Assembly: GCA_003049485.1 (NCBI GenBank)
Contig: PYST01000158.1
Coordinates: 25,030-89,029 of the forward strand
Length of the DNA: 64,000 nucleotides
Source: Ophioceras dolichostomum
Taxonomy: Eukaryota > Ascomycota > Sordariomycetes > Magnaporthales > Ophioceraceae
Direction of reading: 5' to 3'
Shown: positions 44,803 to 55,586 of the stretch, one piece after another
Layout: each line of letters starts with the position of its first letter
Position numbering within the stretch: the first letter of the stretch is position 1
Program-made: the position numbers and the translations under genes
The notes under the pieces: model-generated
Database searches by the model: none
Told to the model about the DNA's origin: nothing
Seen by the model: only the letters and a program-made list of their open reading frames with translations

Positions 44803-47800
44803 CAAAATGATAGGGATATGTGATGAGAGGGCTCGCCAGCTCCGGGAGCCTGCAGGACAACGACGCTTGCAGAGACGATGCACTTGCCTGCTTTCCTGCT
44901 TGTCTGCATGGAGTAGCGGTGTCTAGCGGTGTCAATCTTTCGTACCATCAGCTTGACGTAATGGCTTTGCTTCCGTGCTGATAACATCGGCGGGGGTTGG
45001 CTCCTGCTGGTCCTTAGATGGTAGCATTGTGGCAAGCCACTTGAGGGAACAAAGACCAGGGTTGGATGTTTGCTGCAGGACTGGAACGTCTCTTGATGGC
45101 ATATGAGTGCCAATCAGAAGGGGAGAGCCATTGAAGACTCATCGACTGTGGGAGGAGATACAAGTGGGGGAGTGTGCGGCCAAGGGAGGGAGGTAGGGAG
45201 GCAGAGAGGGAGATGTTTGTCTCGGTCAATATCACAAGCCGCTATCGCCACCACCTTTCTTTCTTGCTGCGGCTTCGGAAGAAAGGATGACGCCGAGGGG
45301 ACTCGGATATGTCTTCCACGTCACAAGCAGAAGCATGGAGCGGGGGACAGGTGCAGCTCTGGGCATGCCACGCTTGCGCTGGAGCGGGAGCTAGGAGTAT
45401 TTGACGTTGCCGTCGAGGATTGTTGGGTCGCAAGGGCAAGGATCAAGGGCGATGGAGAAGAGCGCGAGGGAGAGGCAGGACAAGGGTAGGAGCAGGGTAG
45501 GAACAAGAGTAGCCGTCGATGGAGTAGGGGTCGATGCATCCCGTGAGAGTCGTCGAGGCATGGACAGTTGCTGATGAGTGTGAACGTCCAAACAGGTCAG
45601 CGAGCGTGCAGGCCAACCCGCAGGTCAACCAGCAGGAGCACCCCACCCGGTTATCGAGGACGGCAGCCCAACATACGTTCTGGAGATGTAGAGAGAGGGA
45701 ACAACCCATGTGAGTCCTGCATGCGCGTATGGTCGACCTTGGAGGCGGCTAAGCCTGCAGACTGGGCGAGAGACGGCACAGGACCAACATGGTGTCGGTG
45801 GGCGGGTGGGAACAAGGTAGGCAGAGTAGGGGGGCGGAAGAAAAAAAAAGGCAGTGATGGCCGGACAAGCCTGGACGTCTTTGCTCCTTGCAATGATGCA
45901 CTCAGCAACAGCCAAGATGCCGGAGGGAGGGATGGGATGGAGCGAGGTGGCGAGGTGGGACTGGCTGGGGTGTAGAGTGAAATATGTGATATGTACCAAT
46001 ACAAGCGTCCTCTGAGAATGAGTTGCTCATAAAAAGGTATTCATCATTACGAGGGCGGTGGCAGGGGGCATTTTCCTGCCAGAGCCTGTGGCCTATTCCT
46101 GGAGCCCATAGCAGGTCGCGGGGGGAAAACGGGTACGGCCAGACTGGCCTAGGTAGTGGTACGTGACAGGACTAGACAGGACGGCTGAGGAGGGCGGCTC
46201 TCGAGTCCAGTCTTCCCTCTCTCTTTTCTCCCGTCCGTGAAGATTTCGACCCGGTTGAAATTACTGCTGGCCACCGTTCGAGGGTCGAGGCAACTTCTCA
46301 CAGGGTCGCTCCCATGCGACGTGAGCTCTCTCTTGAGTGCTGAGGGCATGCATGGCCACCTTCAGCAGGCCATCTGTAGGGTTGGAGAGGGAGTGCCTTG
46401 TATGGATGTACGGCGTAGTGGGTGGAGAATCTGATGGGCACTGGACAAGGTCCCTGCTGCAGAGCTCTCCAGCTCCCCTGCGTCGCCCTGGGTCGTCGCC
46501 CTGGGTCGAGGTTATTTTTTCCGTGCCGAAACACCGACGCCCAGAACGTGTTTGCCGGGGTGGTGAGAACCTACCAGGGAGAATCGTGAGAGGGGCTTCG
46601 CGAAACGGTACCAGGGTACTAGCGGGATTCTCAGTCGCGTTCCTCGCGTCCCTAGTTGGACGGCAGGAAATTATTTGGGATGGCACGTTCGCTTTGAGGG
46701 CCCAGGGAGTGAGAACTGTAAAACACGAACCACACACCCCAAGGCAACAAAACTTGTCCATGTGCGCGTTTGCTTCCAAGTCCTGTTCATGCATTCGGGA
46801 CCGACCGACATTGCCAGACAAGAACTTTCTTCTGTCATGGGTATGTCCTCTGTAGAAGCTGTGCCCGAACGGACGAGGGAAAAGGGGGGCCACAGTCTTG
46901 GCTCAACCTCGAAGCCCGGGAGGGTGGAGCTTGTTGGTGGATAGACATCAACTTCATGGTTCTGGATTCTCTGATACGGCCTTTACCAGCCTGTCCTTGG
47001 AATCTTAAGTCTTGTATCTTGTCGCCGGCTTGACCAGCTGGACCAGTTTGGCCAGAAGGTACAAGGAGAGACTATTCCTGGCGGGGGGTTCGCACCCGCT
47101 CGTATTTTTCACCCTTCCTCGTCCTCCCCCTGTATTCTCTGCATGAAGTCATTCATACTCGGTACCTCCTCGGTGGGCAAGCAATGGGCAGCAGTCCAAA
47201 AGGAGGAGACATGGGTTGGCATATCCAGCCAGAGCCTGCTGGAAACAGCCGAAGCAAGCCGTGGTCGCCGCAAGGGTACAAACCCAGCAGCTTGACACCG
47301 GCACGCTTCATACAGATAGGTAACAGGACCTTCTCAACTTCGGGAAATGAAAATCGCCTTTTTGACGGTGACAATGTGCCCTGTGCGAGGAGGCAGGCGG
47401 AGAAGAACTACAGGAGAGAAACAGACTTGACACTCACCTGTGTCTCATACCCGCCTGCGGATATGGAGTACATGTAGCTGTTGATATCGCAGCTGCTCAA
47501 CTGCTTTACCGCCCAACCTCCTCGCAAGCAAAGCTCGCGTATAACTTGGGTGCCCTTGTCCGGGTGGACTTCAGAATCACCTTCGGTCTTACTCCAGCTT
47601 TTGCTCACTCACCGACTTCAATATCTGGGCAAGGAATTTAGCAAGATATTGCGCCGATGACACACTCCGAGCGAAGCATGGAAGGCGGTAAGGAGTAAAA
47701 TATTGGAGTCGAAATCGCGAAGATACGCCGCCTGCCCACTTTGCCTCTTCGCCTCTCCGCATTTTGCCTCCCGCCTCCCTCCTTCACCGCGCGTTCTGCA

Positions 47801-49383
47801 ACGGCGGGACGAGTTGACTGAATTGCTCGTGTGAACTTACGTACCAAAAACTAAAACCACGCGCTTTTGTCAATAGGACAGACACGGGAGGTCAGCAGCT
47901 CTAAAAAGTGAGCTCAGCAAAGCTCAGCAAGCTCAACTGCTCTCGCCGATCCTTTGTGCTACCCACCAGTCTTATATCAGCCACCAGCAGCCAAATTCCG
48001 AAATTCAACAGCCATCGACCAGCAGACAGCATTCGGGACCTTCCGACACGGAAAGTGACTCAGGAAAGGGCCGGGTGAGGCGAGAGTGACGCGCTGACTG
48101 AGACCTTGGCGGGGAGCTCTCGGATTCATGTACCTAGTGTTCTTGCTGGCAGCGAACCACTGGCACGAAATCCATCCACGGAATCTCCATCCACAGACTC
48201 TGCACTTGAGCCTCCAAAGAGTCCCACCGCTCATGGCCCAGAGTTGAAATAGCTCCCGACGTGTTGAGCGACGGTACAAAAGCCATTCCCACCCTCTGTT
48301 CGCCAACGCATCACGTAAATTAGGTGACGGGGGTAGCTGCATTAGTCTGCCTGTATGCACATACCTCTCATACCTCTTCGTACCTGAGGTGGAGATGGCC
48401 CGAAGGAGTTGAAGAGTAGCTGCGCCCGAAGCCACTGTCCATGACCTTCGTTTTCCCCTATATCTGGTACTGAGCGGAGGCGTAAAGGAGCTGATGCATA
48501 ACCGAATTAAAATCTTAAATGATTTGTCGATGATGAGTGCAGATGTGCATGCACTCCCTTTGTTTGGCCTCCTAAAGCCGACGGATGGGAATGACGGCAG
48601 ACGAGATGTCAGTCGATGAGCGACAAAAACACTGTGCAGACGGTCCCACACACTCTAGCGCCCTCAATGATGGCTCATATTCTGTGCCTTACAGAATAGA
48701 GTTGGGGAAGCACCACTGTGCGCTCTGACCAATCTGGCCCAAACACAACTCACGGTGCCTAACCAGCTGTCTGGTAACGCCAATTGCGCCTCCAATCAAG
48801 ATGCTTCGATGTCGACAGCACAGTCATTGACGCCTGCCAACTCCACGGTAGTCTGAGCCAGCCAGCAAGCCCAGTCATCCCATTATCCCACGCATCCACC
48901 ACCACCTTCTCTCCTCTCTACGGGCAAAAGTCTCTTGCAGTGCCCCTCTCGCGCTCATGCCCTGCCCTCGCTTACGCACGCCAGCCTTCCTCAGAAGCGT
49001 TCGAGGAAATGCCAGACCGGTCCGGCGTTGAACGGTTCACTACGAAGCACTAATCGACCAGCCGCACTAGAGCCGGCTGGATACTACTGAGGCTTTTCTC
49101 TCCTTTCCTGGCGGGGGAACGGCATACGGGGCCTTCTGCCTACAACGGATTCTGCATTCGGCACCGACTCTGCGCCATCCGCCATCCGGCCAGGTTGCAG
49201 CTGCATCAGGGAGAGGTTGGGACTTTTAGGACTCAAAAGAGAGGAGGCAAAGCGGAGGCGGTAGCTGCTGGGCTTTGACCCGGCAGACGCATCTTTTTGT
49301 CTAGCACCTCTACCATCGAAGGTACCTCCTGACAACCTGCTAGCAACCTACTTCCTCCAACCCATTACCGTCTTATCTACCTA

Positions 49384-49413
49384 GGTAGGTAGGTAGCTAG
49401 GTACCTACCTACC
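49384..49413. repeat. Perfect 12-bp inverted repeat of GGTA units
   Basis: GGTAGGTAGGTA at 49384-49395, a 6-base loop, then TACCTACCTACC at 49402-49413. It can form a perfect hairpin or cruciform. Confidence 0.95.
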
Positions 49414-50038
49414 ATAACCTGCTTGCTATACAAATTCGGCTGGCTCGAGCTGTTTGTATGGTTGGTTGGTTGGGTTGCCTTGCCTTGCCTTTGGTGCGAA
49501 CACAAGCACAGCTCCGTACCAAGACCAGACCAAAGCCGCCGCCGGCCCACAGTTTGGCACTATCGTCGACCATCGACCAGCTGCTCCATTTACGTTCACC
49601 CTCCTGCCCAGCAGAACCCTGCGAGCACTGCTACTACCACTTTGTACATGCTACCCTCCCTTCTCTCCTGCATGCAGTCCAGAATGCTTACCACTTATTG
49701 GCAGGTACTTGCTTGAGCTGCCAAGCTGCGAATACCTCTCTGGTACCTCTGCCTTCCTTGGGCCCTAGCCTAGCTGCGTGCCTTACCAATACTACACCGG
49801 CCCCATATCTCCCTCGCACTTTTTTTTCCACTGCAAGCCAAAGCCGTCCCAAGGCGACTGACTCTTGGGGGTTTGAAACACACACCCGCGCCCACAGAAG
49901 AAAGAGGAGATACAGGACCGGCACACCCGATCCCGATCTGGGCGACGTATCTTTCGCCCGCCGTGTGTGTGTGGCCCTTGAGCCCTGGGTCACTCCTGCC
50001 GTCGACCCGCAGCTGACCACCACCTTTGCTCTTTAAAC

Positions 50039-51466
50039 ATGTCTTTGAAGTATGTCCACCACGCCTTCTCTTGCATCTCTTGCATCTCCTGCGTCTCTTG
50101 CATGACTGCACCTTTATCATTCTCTTTTTTCCTCATTCTTTCTTTTCATTCCTTCTCTTCCTTACCTTGCATCCCTGCCGACGTGGTCTTCCTTACCCTT
50201 CTGACCATCCCATCCCCTCCTCCCTTTGCCCCCTTGCCCCGCCTACTTCTTCTAGCCTTCTCGCCTCCTTTTCCTCTCCCCCCTCTTCTCAACCTCCAGG
50301 TGGTCCAAACACTCGCACCTACCCACTCCACTTCCTTCCGCGTAAACCCACTTCTTGCTCGTGCTCTAGTGCCCGGCTAGAGGAGTTACAAAACTGCCGC
50401 TACTATCTGGTGGCATGGAGCTCTCTTCGACTTCCTCTCCGATCCTATTTCTCCACATCAGCCCCCACGTCCCGTCTACCAGAGCACTCCGAAGCCCCCA
50501 TTGCCACTGCCATGGACTTCTACCATGAGCAATTCTCGTACCACGTGCAGCTTGCTCAGAGGGCCGCTGAAGAGGACGACTCTGACGAACCGACCAGCTG
50601 GGTGATGCTCTCTCGAGAGGGCGATGTTGTCAGGCTGCCCAACGAGAACATATTCTACAAAAAGCGATCCCGAATCGCCCTGGATCTCTGCACTCCGAGT
50701 GCCCTCAAGGACGCTCCTGCTTTCTCGGCCAAGAGCGACAGCGGAACGGTCTATATAACTACTCGGAGGGTGTGTTGCCTCTCACTCGATGCCTCTTGAC
50801 TTTGACGTAGCTCGCGTGAGACCACGGGTAGGAGGCGCGGCCATATTCTACTAACACGTCCTGTCTTTCCACCGCCTTCCTCAGGTTATATATCTGCCGA
50901 CGAACCCCACAGAGCAGCTCAAGTCCTTTTCCGCACCAGTGCTCAACTTCGAGGACACCTACTGTGGATCCGCCAGTTTCTTCTCGCCCTGGCACTGGGG
51001 CGGCCTGGTGAGGCCGGTCGCGGGTGGAAATATCCCAGCAGGCATCCCACGCCTGGAGATCAAGCTGGTCTTCAAGGATGGAGGCCACGACGCGTTCCGG
51101 GAGGCGTTCGAGACCATGAAGGGCCGGCTTCACTACGCCCGGGAGGTCGAAGCCGAAACAGGCCAGAGCATCAACGTCGACGAGCAGCTGCCTCAGTACG
51201 AGGCTGCCGCCCCCTCCGGCGGTCCGCACGCCACCTCAGCGACGGCACCAGCATCATCGGCTGCTTCCTCGTCTGCCGCGCAAGCTGCTGGATCATCGAC
51301 AACAGCACAGACGCCCACGCCGGCACCGTACGGAGCGGCTTCCGGTCTCGGCCAGGCCACTCATCCAGTTCCGGATGAGCCACCGCCAGGATACGAGGAG
51401 GCACAAGCACAGGCTGTGGGCATAAGACTTGAGGACAGTCTACGTGAAGAGGCCGACAGGCAGTGA
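50039..51466 (+). CDS. WBP2-like protein: GRAM domain with PPxY motif
   Basis: Adaptor-type protein predicted to bind membranes or partners through a GRAM (PH-like) domain and WW-domain proteins, such as Rsp5-type ubiquitin ligases, through PPPGY (residues 227-231). Three exons: 50039-50049 (MSL plus two bases), 50598-50769 and 50885-51466. Introns are 50050-50597 (GTATGT...CAG, 548 bp) and 50770-50884 (GTGTGT...CAG), totalling 254 residues. The start reads MSLNWVMLSREGDVV, the usual family start. A second ATG at 50512 (GCCATGGAC) lies in frame with exon 2 and would give a longer N-terminus MDFYHEQFSYHV..., so two transcripts are possible. The GRAM core runs through YITTRRVIYLPTNP to LEIKLVFKDGGHDAFREAF. 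The tail is Ala/Ser/Pro-rich and also has LPQYEAA, a second WW-ligand-like site. Confidence 0.85.
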
Positions 51467-52389
51467 CAGGCAGTGTGACTGGCGTGATGTTATTTACCCC
51501 GTCAGATGCACTACGCACTACCATCATCGAAGTATACCAAACTGTGGCCCCCTGTTTGCTGTTGCCTGTCACCATCTAGGACCATCAGGCACCACCACTA
51601 GGGACCGTACCTGGCCCGGGCTGCGAAGAGCTGGAGCTTGGATGACTTGACGAATTTCTTTTTTCTACTTCTCTCTGGCTTGTAATGAACATGGGCGGAC
51701 TCCTGACTCTTTGCCTTTACCACATGCTTTTCCTACTGCAACAACAGATCGAATCGCTGTTACGATTATTGTTATTATCATCTGTACTTCGTGTTATTCG
51801 TGTCAGGGATGCAGGGATCCTGCGATGCCACTCTGGTCGCATGTCATTGCATCGACGAGAAACGACTCAATGATTCTCACGAAATTGTATGGGGGGTCAA
51901 GTCTCTTCAGAATGACAGATTGGGCGGTCTGCCTGTTTCTCCAGAGCCTTGAATCGGTCGTTCCGATGATTCGGCGTTGGCTTAGGCTAGGCAAAGCAAT
52001 GGCAACACCTCGATGGCGACAAACAATAACACAGTTTGAAGTGAACTTCGACCTCCCTCGCATCGTAGTAGTGCATTGGCGTCGATCAGCCGTATTTGAG
52101 CCTCAGTATCACCGAGAGTTCGGAAAGCGGAACACGAAATATGAAGACCCAGAACTGGGAATGGGGACCGCTCAAACTGCACGTGACTGTCGGGTCGTAC
52201 CGGTCACTACGCACAGCGAGCCAGCCAATCAGAGCGGGCCAATTGCGCAGCCGCGGCCATTCTCGCTTCGATTTTGCAGGAGCTCCATCCAAAGCTCTCA
52301 CGTCAACCGAATACCAGCAAAACACCTCAATCCGCATCCCCGATCGAAGCTCTGCCATTGACAGCTGGAGTCACCCCGGTTCGATCGCA
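51467..52389. other. Spacer between the WBP2-like gene and QCR6
   Basis: 0.9 kb, 3' UTR then the QCR6 promoter with a CCAAT box (52225-52231). The open frame 52096-52734 overlaps QCR6 exon 1 in a different frame and is not supported. Confidence 0.6.
52225..52231 (+). promoter_or_regulatory. CCAAT box upstream of QCR6
   Basis: CCAATCA, the preferred site of the fungal CCAAT-binding (HAP-type) complex, 165 bp before the QCR6 ATG. HAP-type control is common for respiratory-chain genes; the assignment here is an inference. Confidence 0.45.
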
Positions 52390-53519
52390 ATGGGCATCTG
52401 GGACGTCATTACCGACCTCGTCGAGGCGGCGAAGCCATGGAGCGACGCTGACGCCGAGGCGCCGGCGCAGGCCGAGCAGAAGGTAAGGAAAAAACGAACC
52501 GATTATGTTCCTGAACGCCGGCCCCTTCTCGGTGTTTCCGGCCCCGGCTGCCCGGCCGGCCATCTTTCAAAGGAGGGATCTGAGCTGCTTTTAACCTGCC
52601 TCCGGTCGTTTTGTTCTCTTCCCTTACCGGCAGCCTTCACCGAACACATATCCTACGAAGCTATCGCACCTCGCGGATGCTTCTTCGGAGCTACGGAGAG
52701 GACAGACAGCTCTCCTGGCATCTATCCAGCTTGAGGCGAAACACATAGACTGACGCTCCATCGTTCAACACAGGAGGAGGCTACCGACTCCAAGGCTGAT
52801 CCCGAAGAGGACGAGGAGGAAGAAGAGGAGGAAGAGGAGGAGGAAGAGGAGACTGTCGACCCCAAGGAGAAGCTCGAGGAAGGTGAGTTGTGCAGTGCAT
52901 CCCGAGACCCTGAATCCCCCCACGGAGCTCTCGGTAGCCTCGAACAGAAATCACATCACCGATGCCCCCAATTTCGCAAGGGCCCATCGGCACCGGCTCC
53001 CGCGGCGTCCGATCCCCTACCGAACATACGCTACGGAGTCCACCCTCCTCACCCGACAAACCTACATAACTCGTCACGAGTGGTGCTTGAATGGGGACCC
53101 AGGTAGTTGGCTAACACGAGACGGGCGTCGCCTCGGTGTAAACAGAGTGCAAGAACTCCAAGCAGTGCGCATCGGCGAAGCACCACTTCGATGAGTGCGT
53201 CGAGCGGGTCACCAACGCGTCGGATGACGGGGAGAGCAAGGAGGACTGTGTCGAGGAATGTGAGTGTCGCCCCGGAGGGGCATTGCCCTGCACCCTTCCG
53301 TCGCAAACAAACATCGCCGGCGGCGACTAGGTTGCGCCGGCAAAGTCGGCGCCTTGAGATCCTACCTTAGACAGACCTTCAGCCACCAGTGACCTCCTTT
53401 TCGTGACGGCCTATCCAATGCTGACATCTGCCTCTCTGCGTGTTCCATTCGCAGTCTTCCATCTCGCCCACTGCGCAACCCAATGCGCCGCCCCGAAGCT
53501 ATGGTCGATCCTAAAGTAG
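52390..53519 (+). CDS. QCR6: Ubiquinol-cytochrome c reductase hinge protein (complex III subunit 6)
   Basis: Small acidic subunit on the intermembrane-space side of complex III that helps cytochrome c1 interact with cytochrome c. 126 residues in four exons: 52390-52482, 52774-52882, 53146-53259 and 53455-53519. All introns are GTRAGN...AG and the phases fit. It starts MGIWDVITDLVEAAKPW, as family members do. Exon 2 is almost entirely Glu/Asp (EDEEEEEE-type run), the expected acidic stretch. The conserved core is ECKNSKQCASAKHHFDECVERV, then EDCVEEFFHLAHCATQCAAPKLWSILK. The paired cysteines form the two disulphides of the hairpin. The three introns account for two thirds of the gene. Confidence 0.95.
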
Positions 53520-55586
53520 TCGAACTCCTACCGCTGGTCCACGTCCTCGCCTAGGCCGTCTCGTCCATCATCACGTTCGAAACTAGGTGACAGATTAGGC
53601 GCCACGACGGCAATGGTTACGACGAGAAAGGAACCGACTCTCTCGTGATTTCTGAGGGCTGATACACCAAAAGGGTTGATTTGGAAAATTCAATATAGAC
53701 GAGGTCCCTGTATAAAACGGTGTCCCCTCTCTCCCAGGCTGTTGGTGGCCCTGCGGCCTTGGGGGAGGCTATGTCCCGTGTACCATAGTAGAAGTCTCGC
53801 ATCCTAAACTACCTACCTTCAATCTGCTTACGTTTGCTTCCTTCTTCATCAAAGACCTGTTCGTCGTTGGTGACACTCTGTTGGGGGATGGTGGCTACCC
53901 AGGCGCGTGTCACGTTTTTGTGTGAGGTGTAGGTTTGTTGTGCAACGGGACAAGCTTTCGTTGACAGCTCGGGAAAACATCTCGAGAGCCACCAATAGGT
54001 GCATTTTGGTCCTCTATGCTACGTGAGGCCAATCCAATGAGAGACGCGGTCCTGCCGAAGCGACTCCCCAATCCCGTGATTTTTACTCACAGCGAGCGAA
54101 CAGGTTTTGCGTACCTCGGAGTTGGGAGATATCAGATTTCACATCCGAGAAGTTGTCGCTATCCGCCCTATCTTTGTAGCCCCTGATAAGAGGCTTGGTT
54201 GCAACTGACGACGACGGCACTCGAATTCGGGCTGTCCCATGACAGGTTCCCTTGGACTAGCACGTACAGTTGCGGTTGCGGAATGTGGTGTCACATGCAC
54301 CTCTGGGGAGCAGCCTCGCAGTTACACTCGGCCGTTTACATAATTTCGATGGCGGCCTGGTGAGGGGCCGCCCACCACCTTTGCTGCAGACGGTTTCGAA
54401 AATAGTAGGAGCCCCGTATCTGGTGCTCATCAAGATGGAAGTCAAGGAACCGACGGAAAACACTACCTATGTAGGGCGTGGACTAAGAGATTATTAGCGC
54501 GTGGAAACGGCTTCGTTCTCATTGATAAGGCGCTAACTAATGTGCAGTGAGGAGTGGAAAGGGAGGCGAGCAGAACGAAACATAAAAAGCAAAATACACA
54601 ATCTCGTGCTCCCTCAGGCGAGGAAATGAGCGGTCTGAAGCTAAACTGACGGTTTCTATCGTGATGTGTTTGCTTGGAGTCCGTGTTGATAGTCGGGCGA
54701 TCGGACAGCGGACGCCGGCCGGAAGCCGGTCTGAGAAGAGAAAGGAATTTGATGCCAACGACATCCCAGAAGTGGAGCGCGCCGATAAAGTCGATACACT
54801 CGATACAACACTCGATATCACACATTCCTGCGATTGAGTCGATCGTTCCACATCCAAAATAGGGAAAAAGGGCGCCATTCGCTTGGCCAGAATGGGCCAT
54901 TTCAAGCCTCGGTGGAAAATGATCATTTGCTCGCCTCCAGCCGTTTCCAGCCCACACAAAAAAGGCCCCAGTTCGGATGGACTTGGGCGGTTTTGTTTTT
55001 CGATGGGCCATTTGACACAGTGGAACCTGGGGGAGGGGACATGCCAGCTGAGGAGAGGGAGGAGGGAACCAAAGCAAGGACCCAGGGATTAAAAGTCGGT
55101 GCAGTCTCAAACAAAACCAGGGAAGAGCATGAATGAATGATGTGAGGGTTCTCACAAGACGATACACTTTCCCTTCCTCCTGCATTTGACCAAGAAAGCG
55201 AAAGAATCCAGAAAGTCCGAAACCCAAAAGAAGGTTATTCGTACCTGAGGAAATAGGACGAGCATTGCCGCATCTGCCCGTCCCGTCCCGTCTCCGAAGC
55301 CCAGAGTTTACTCGCCGCACAGCGCATCATCCCAACTCAGCTCTCAGCAGCAGAGGTATACACACGACCAGACGACTAGTGCACCACTACAATTGAAACC
55401 TGACACGATCGGTCCGGATTCGTGTGGCTTGCAGTTTAGGAGCCAGGTCCCCCCCTTTTCCATAGCGTTGAGGGAGGGATTAATCCTTTCCGTGTTTTGC
55501 TTCCTTCCAGCCCCTCAAAGGGGCGGAGCCAACCAACAAAACCCAGCACGGGTACCTACTCGAGGAGGAGCGAGAAGAGCCTGGAC
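53520..55586. other. Spacer between QCR6 and the FLVCR-like transporter
   Basis: 2.1 kb. The minus-strand frame 54463-55320 (285 codons) has no recognisable domain and a composition unlike the neighbouring genes, so I do not call it. No other structure noted. Confidence 0.55.

Larger units (their letters stand above)
42934..50038. other. 7.1-kb spacer without a supportable gene
   Basis: The longest such stretch here. Frames up to 224 codons (47977-48651, minus; 46261-46893, minus) have random-looking composition and no domain. It contains five GTGACGG units (44736-44770) running into a G-rich tract (to 44802), a perfect 12-bp hairpin (49384-49413), and the WBP2-like gene's promoter at the right. 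Composition does not look strongly AT-rich, so I see no clear RIP-mutated transposon. Non-coding RNA cannot be judged from sequence. Confidence 0.55.

Noticed and set aside
46261..46893. 210-codon minus-strand open frame, with an overlapping plus-strand frame
   Set aside because: Composition of shadow translation; frames on both strands overlap; no recognisable motif.
47977..48651. 224-codon minus-strand open frame
   Set aside because: No domain, no membrane or signal pattern, Trp/Arg-rich as in random GC-rich DNA.
54463..55320. 285-codon minus-strand open frame
   Set aside because: Long but without domain similarity or coding-like composition. Could be revisited with RNA-seq.
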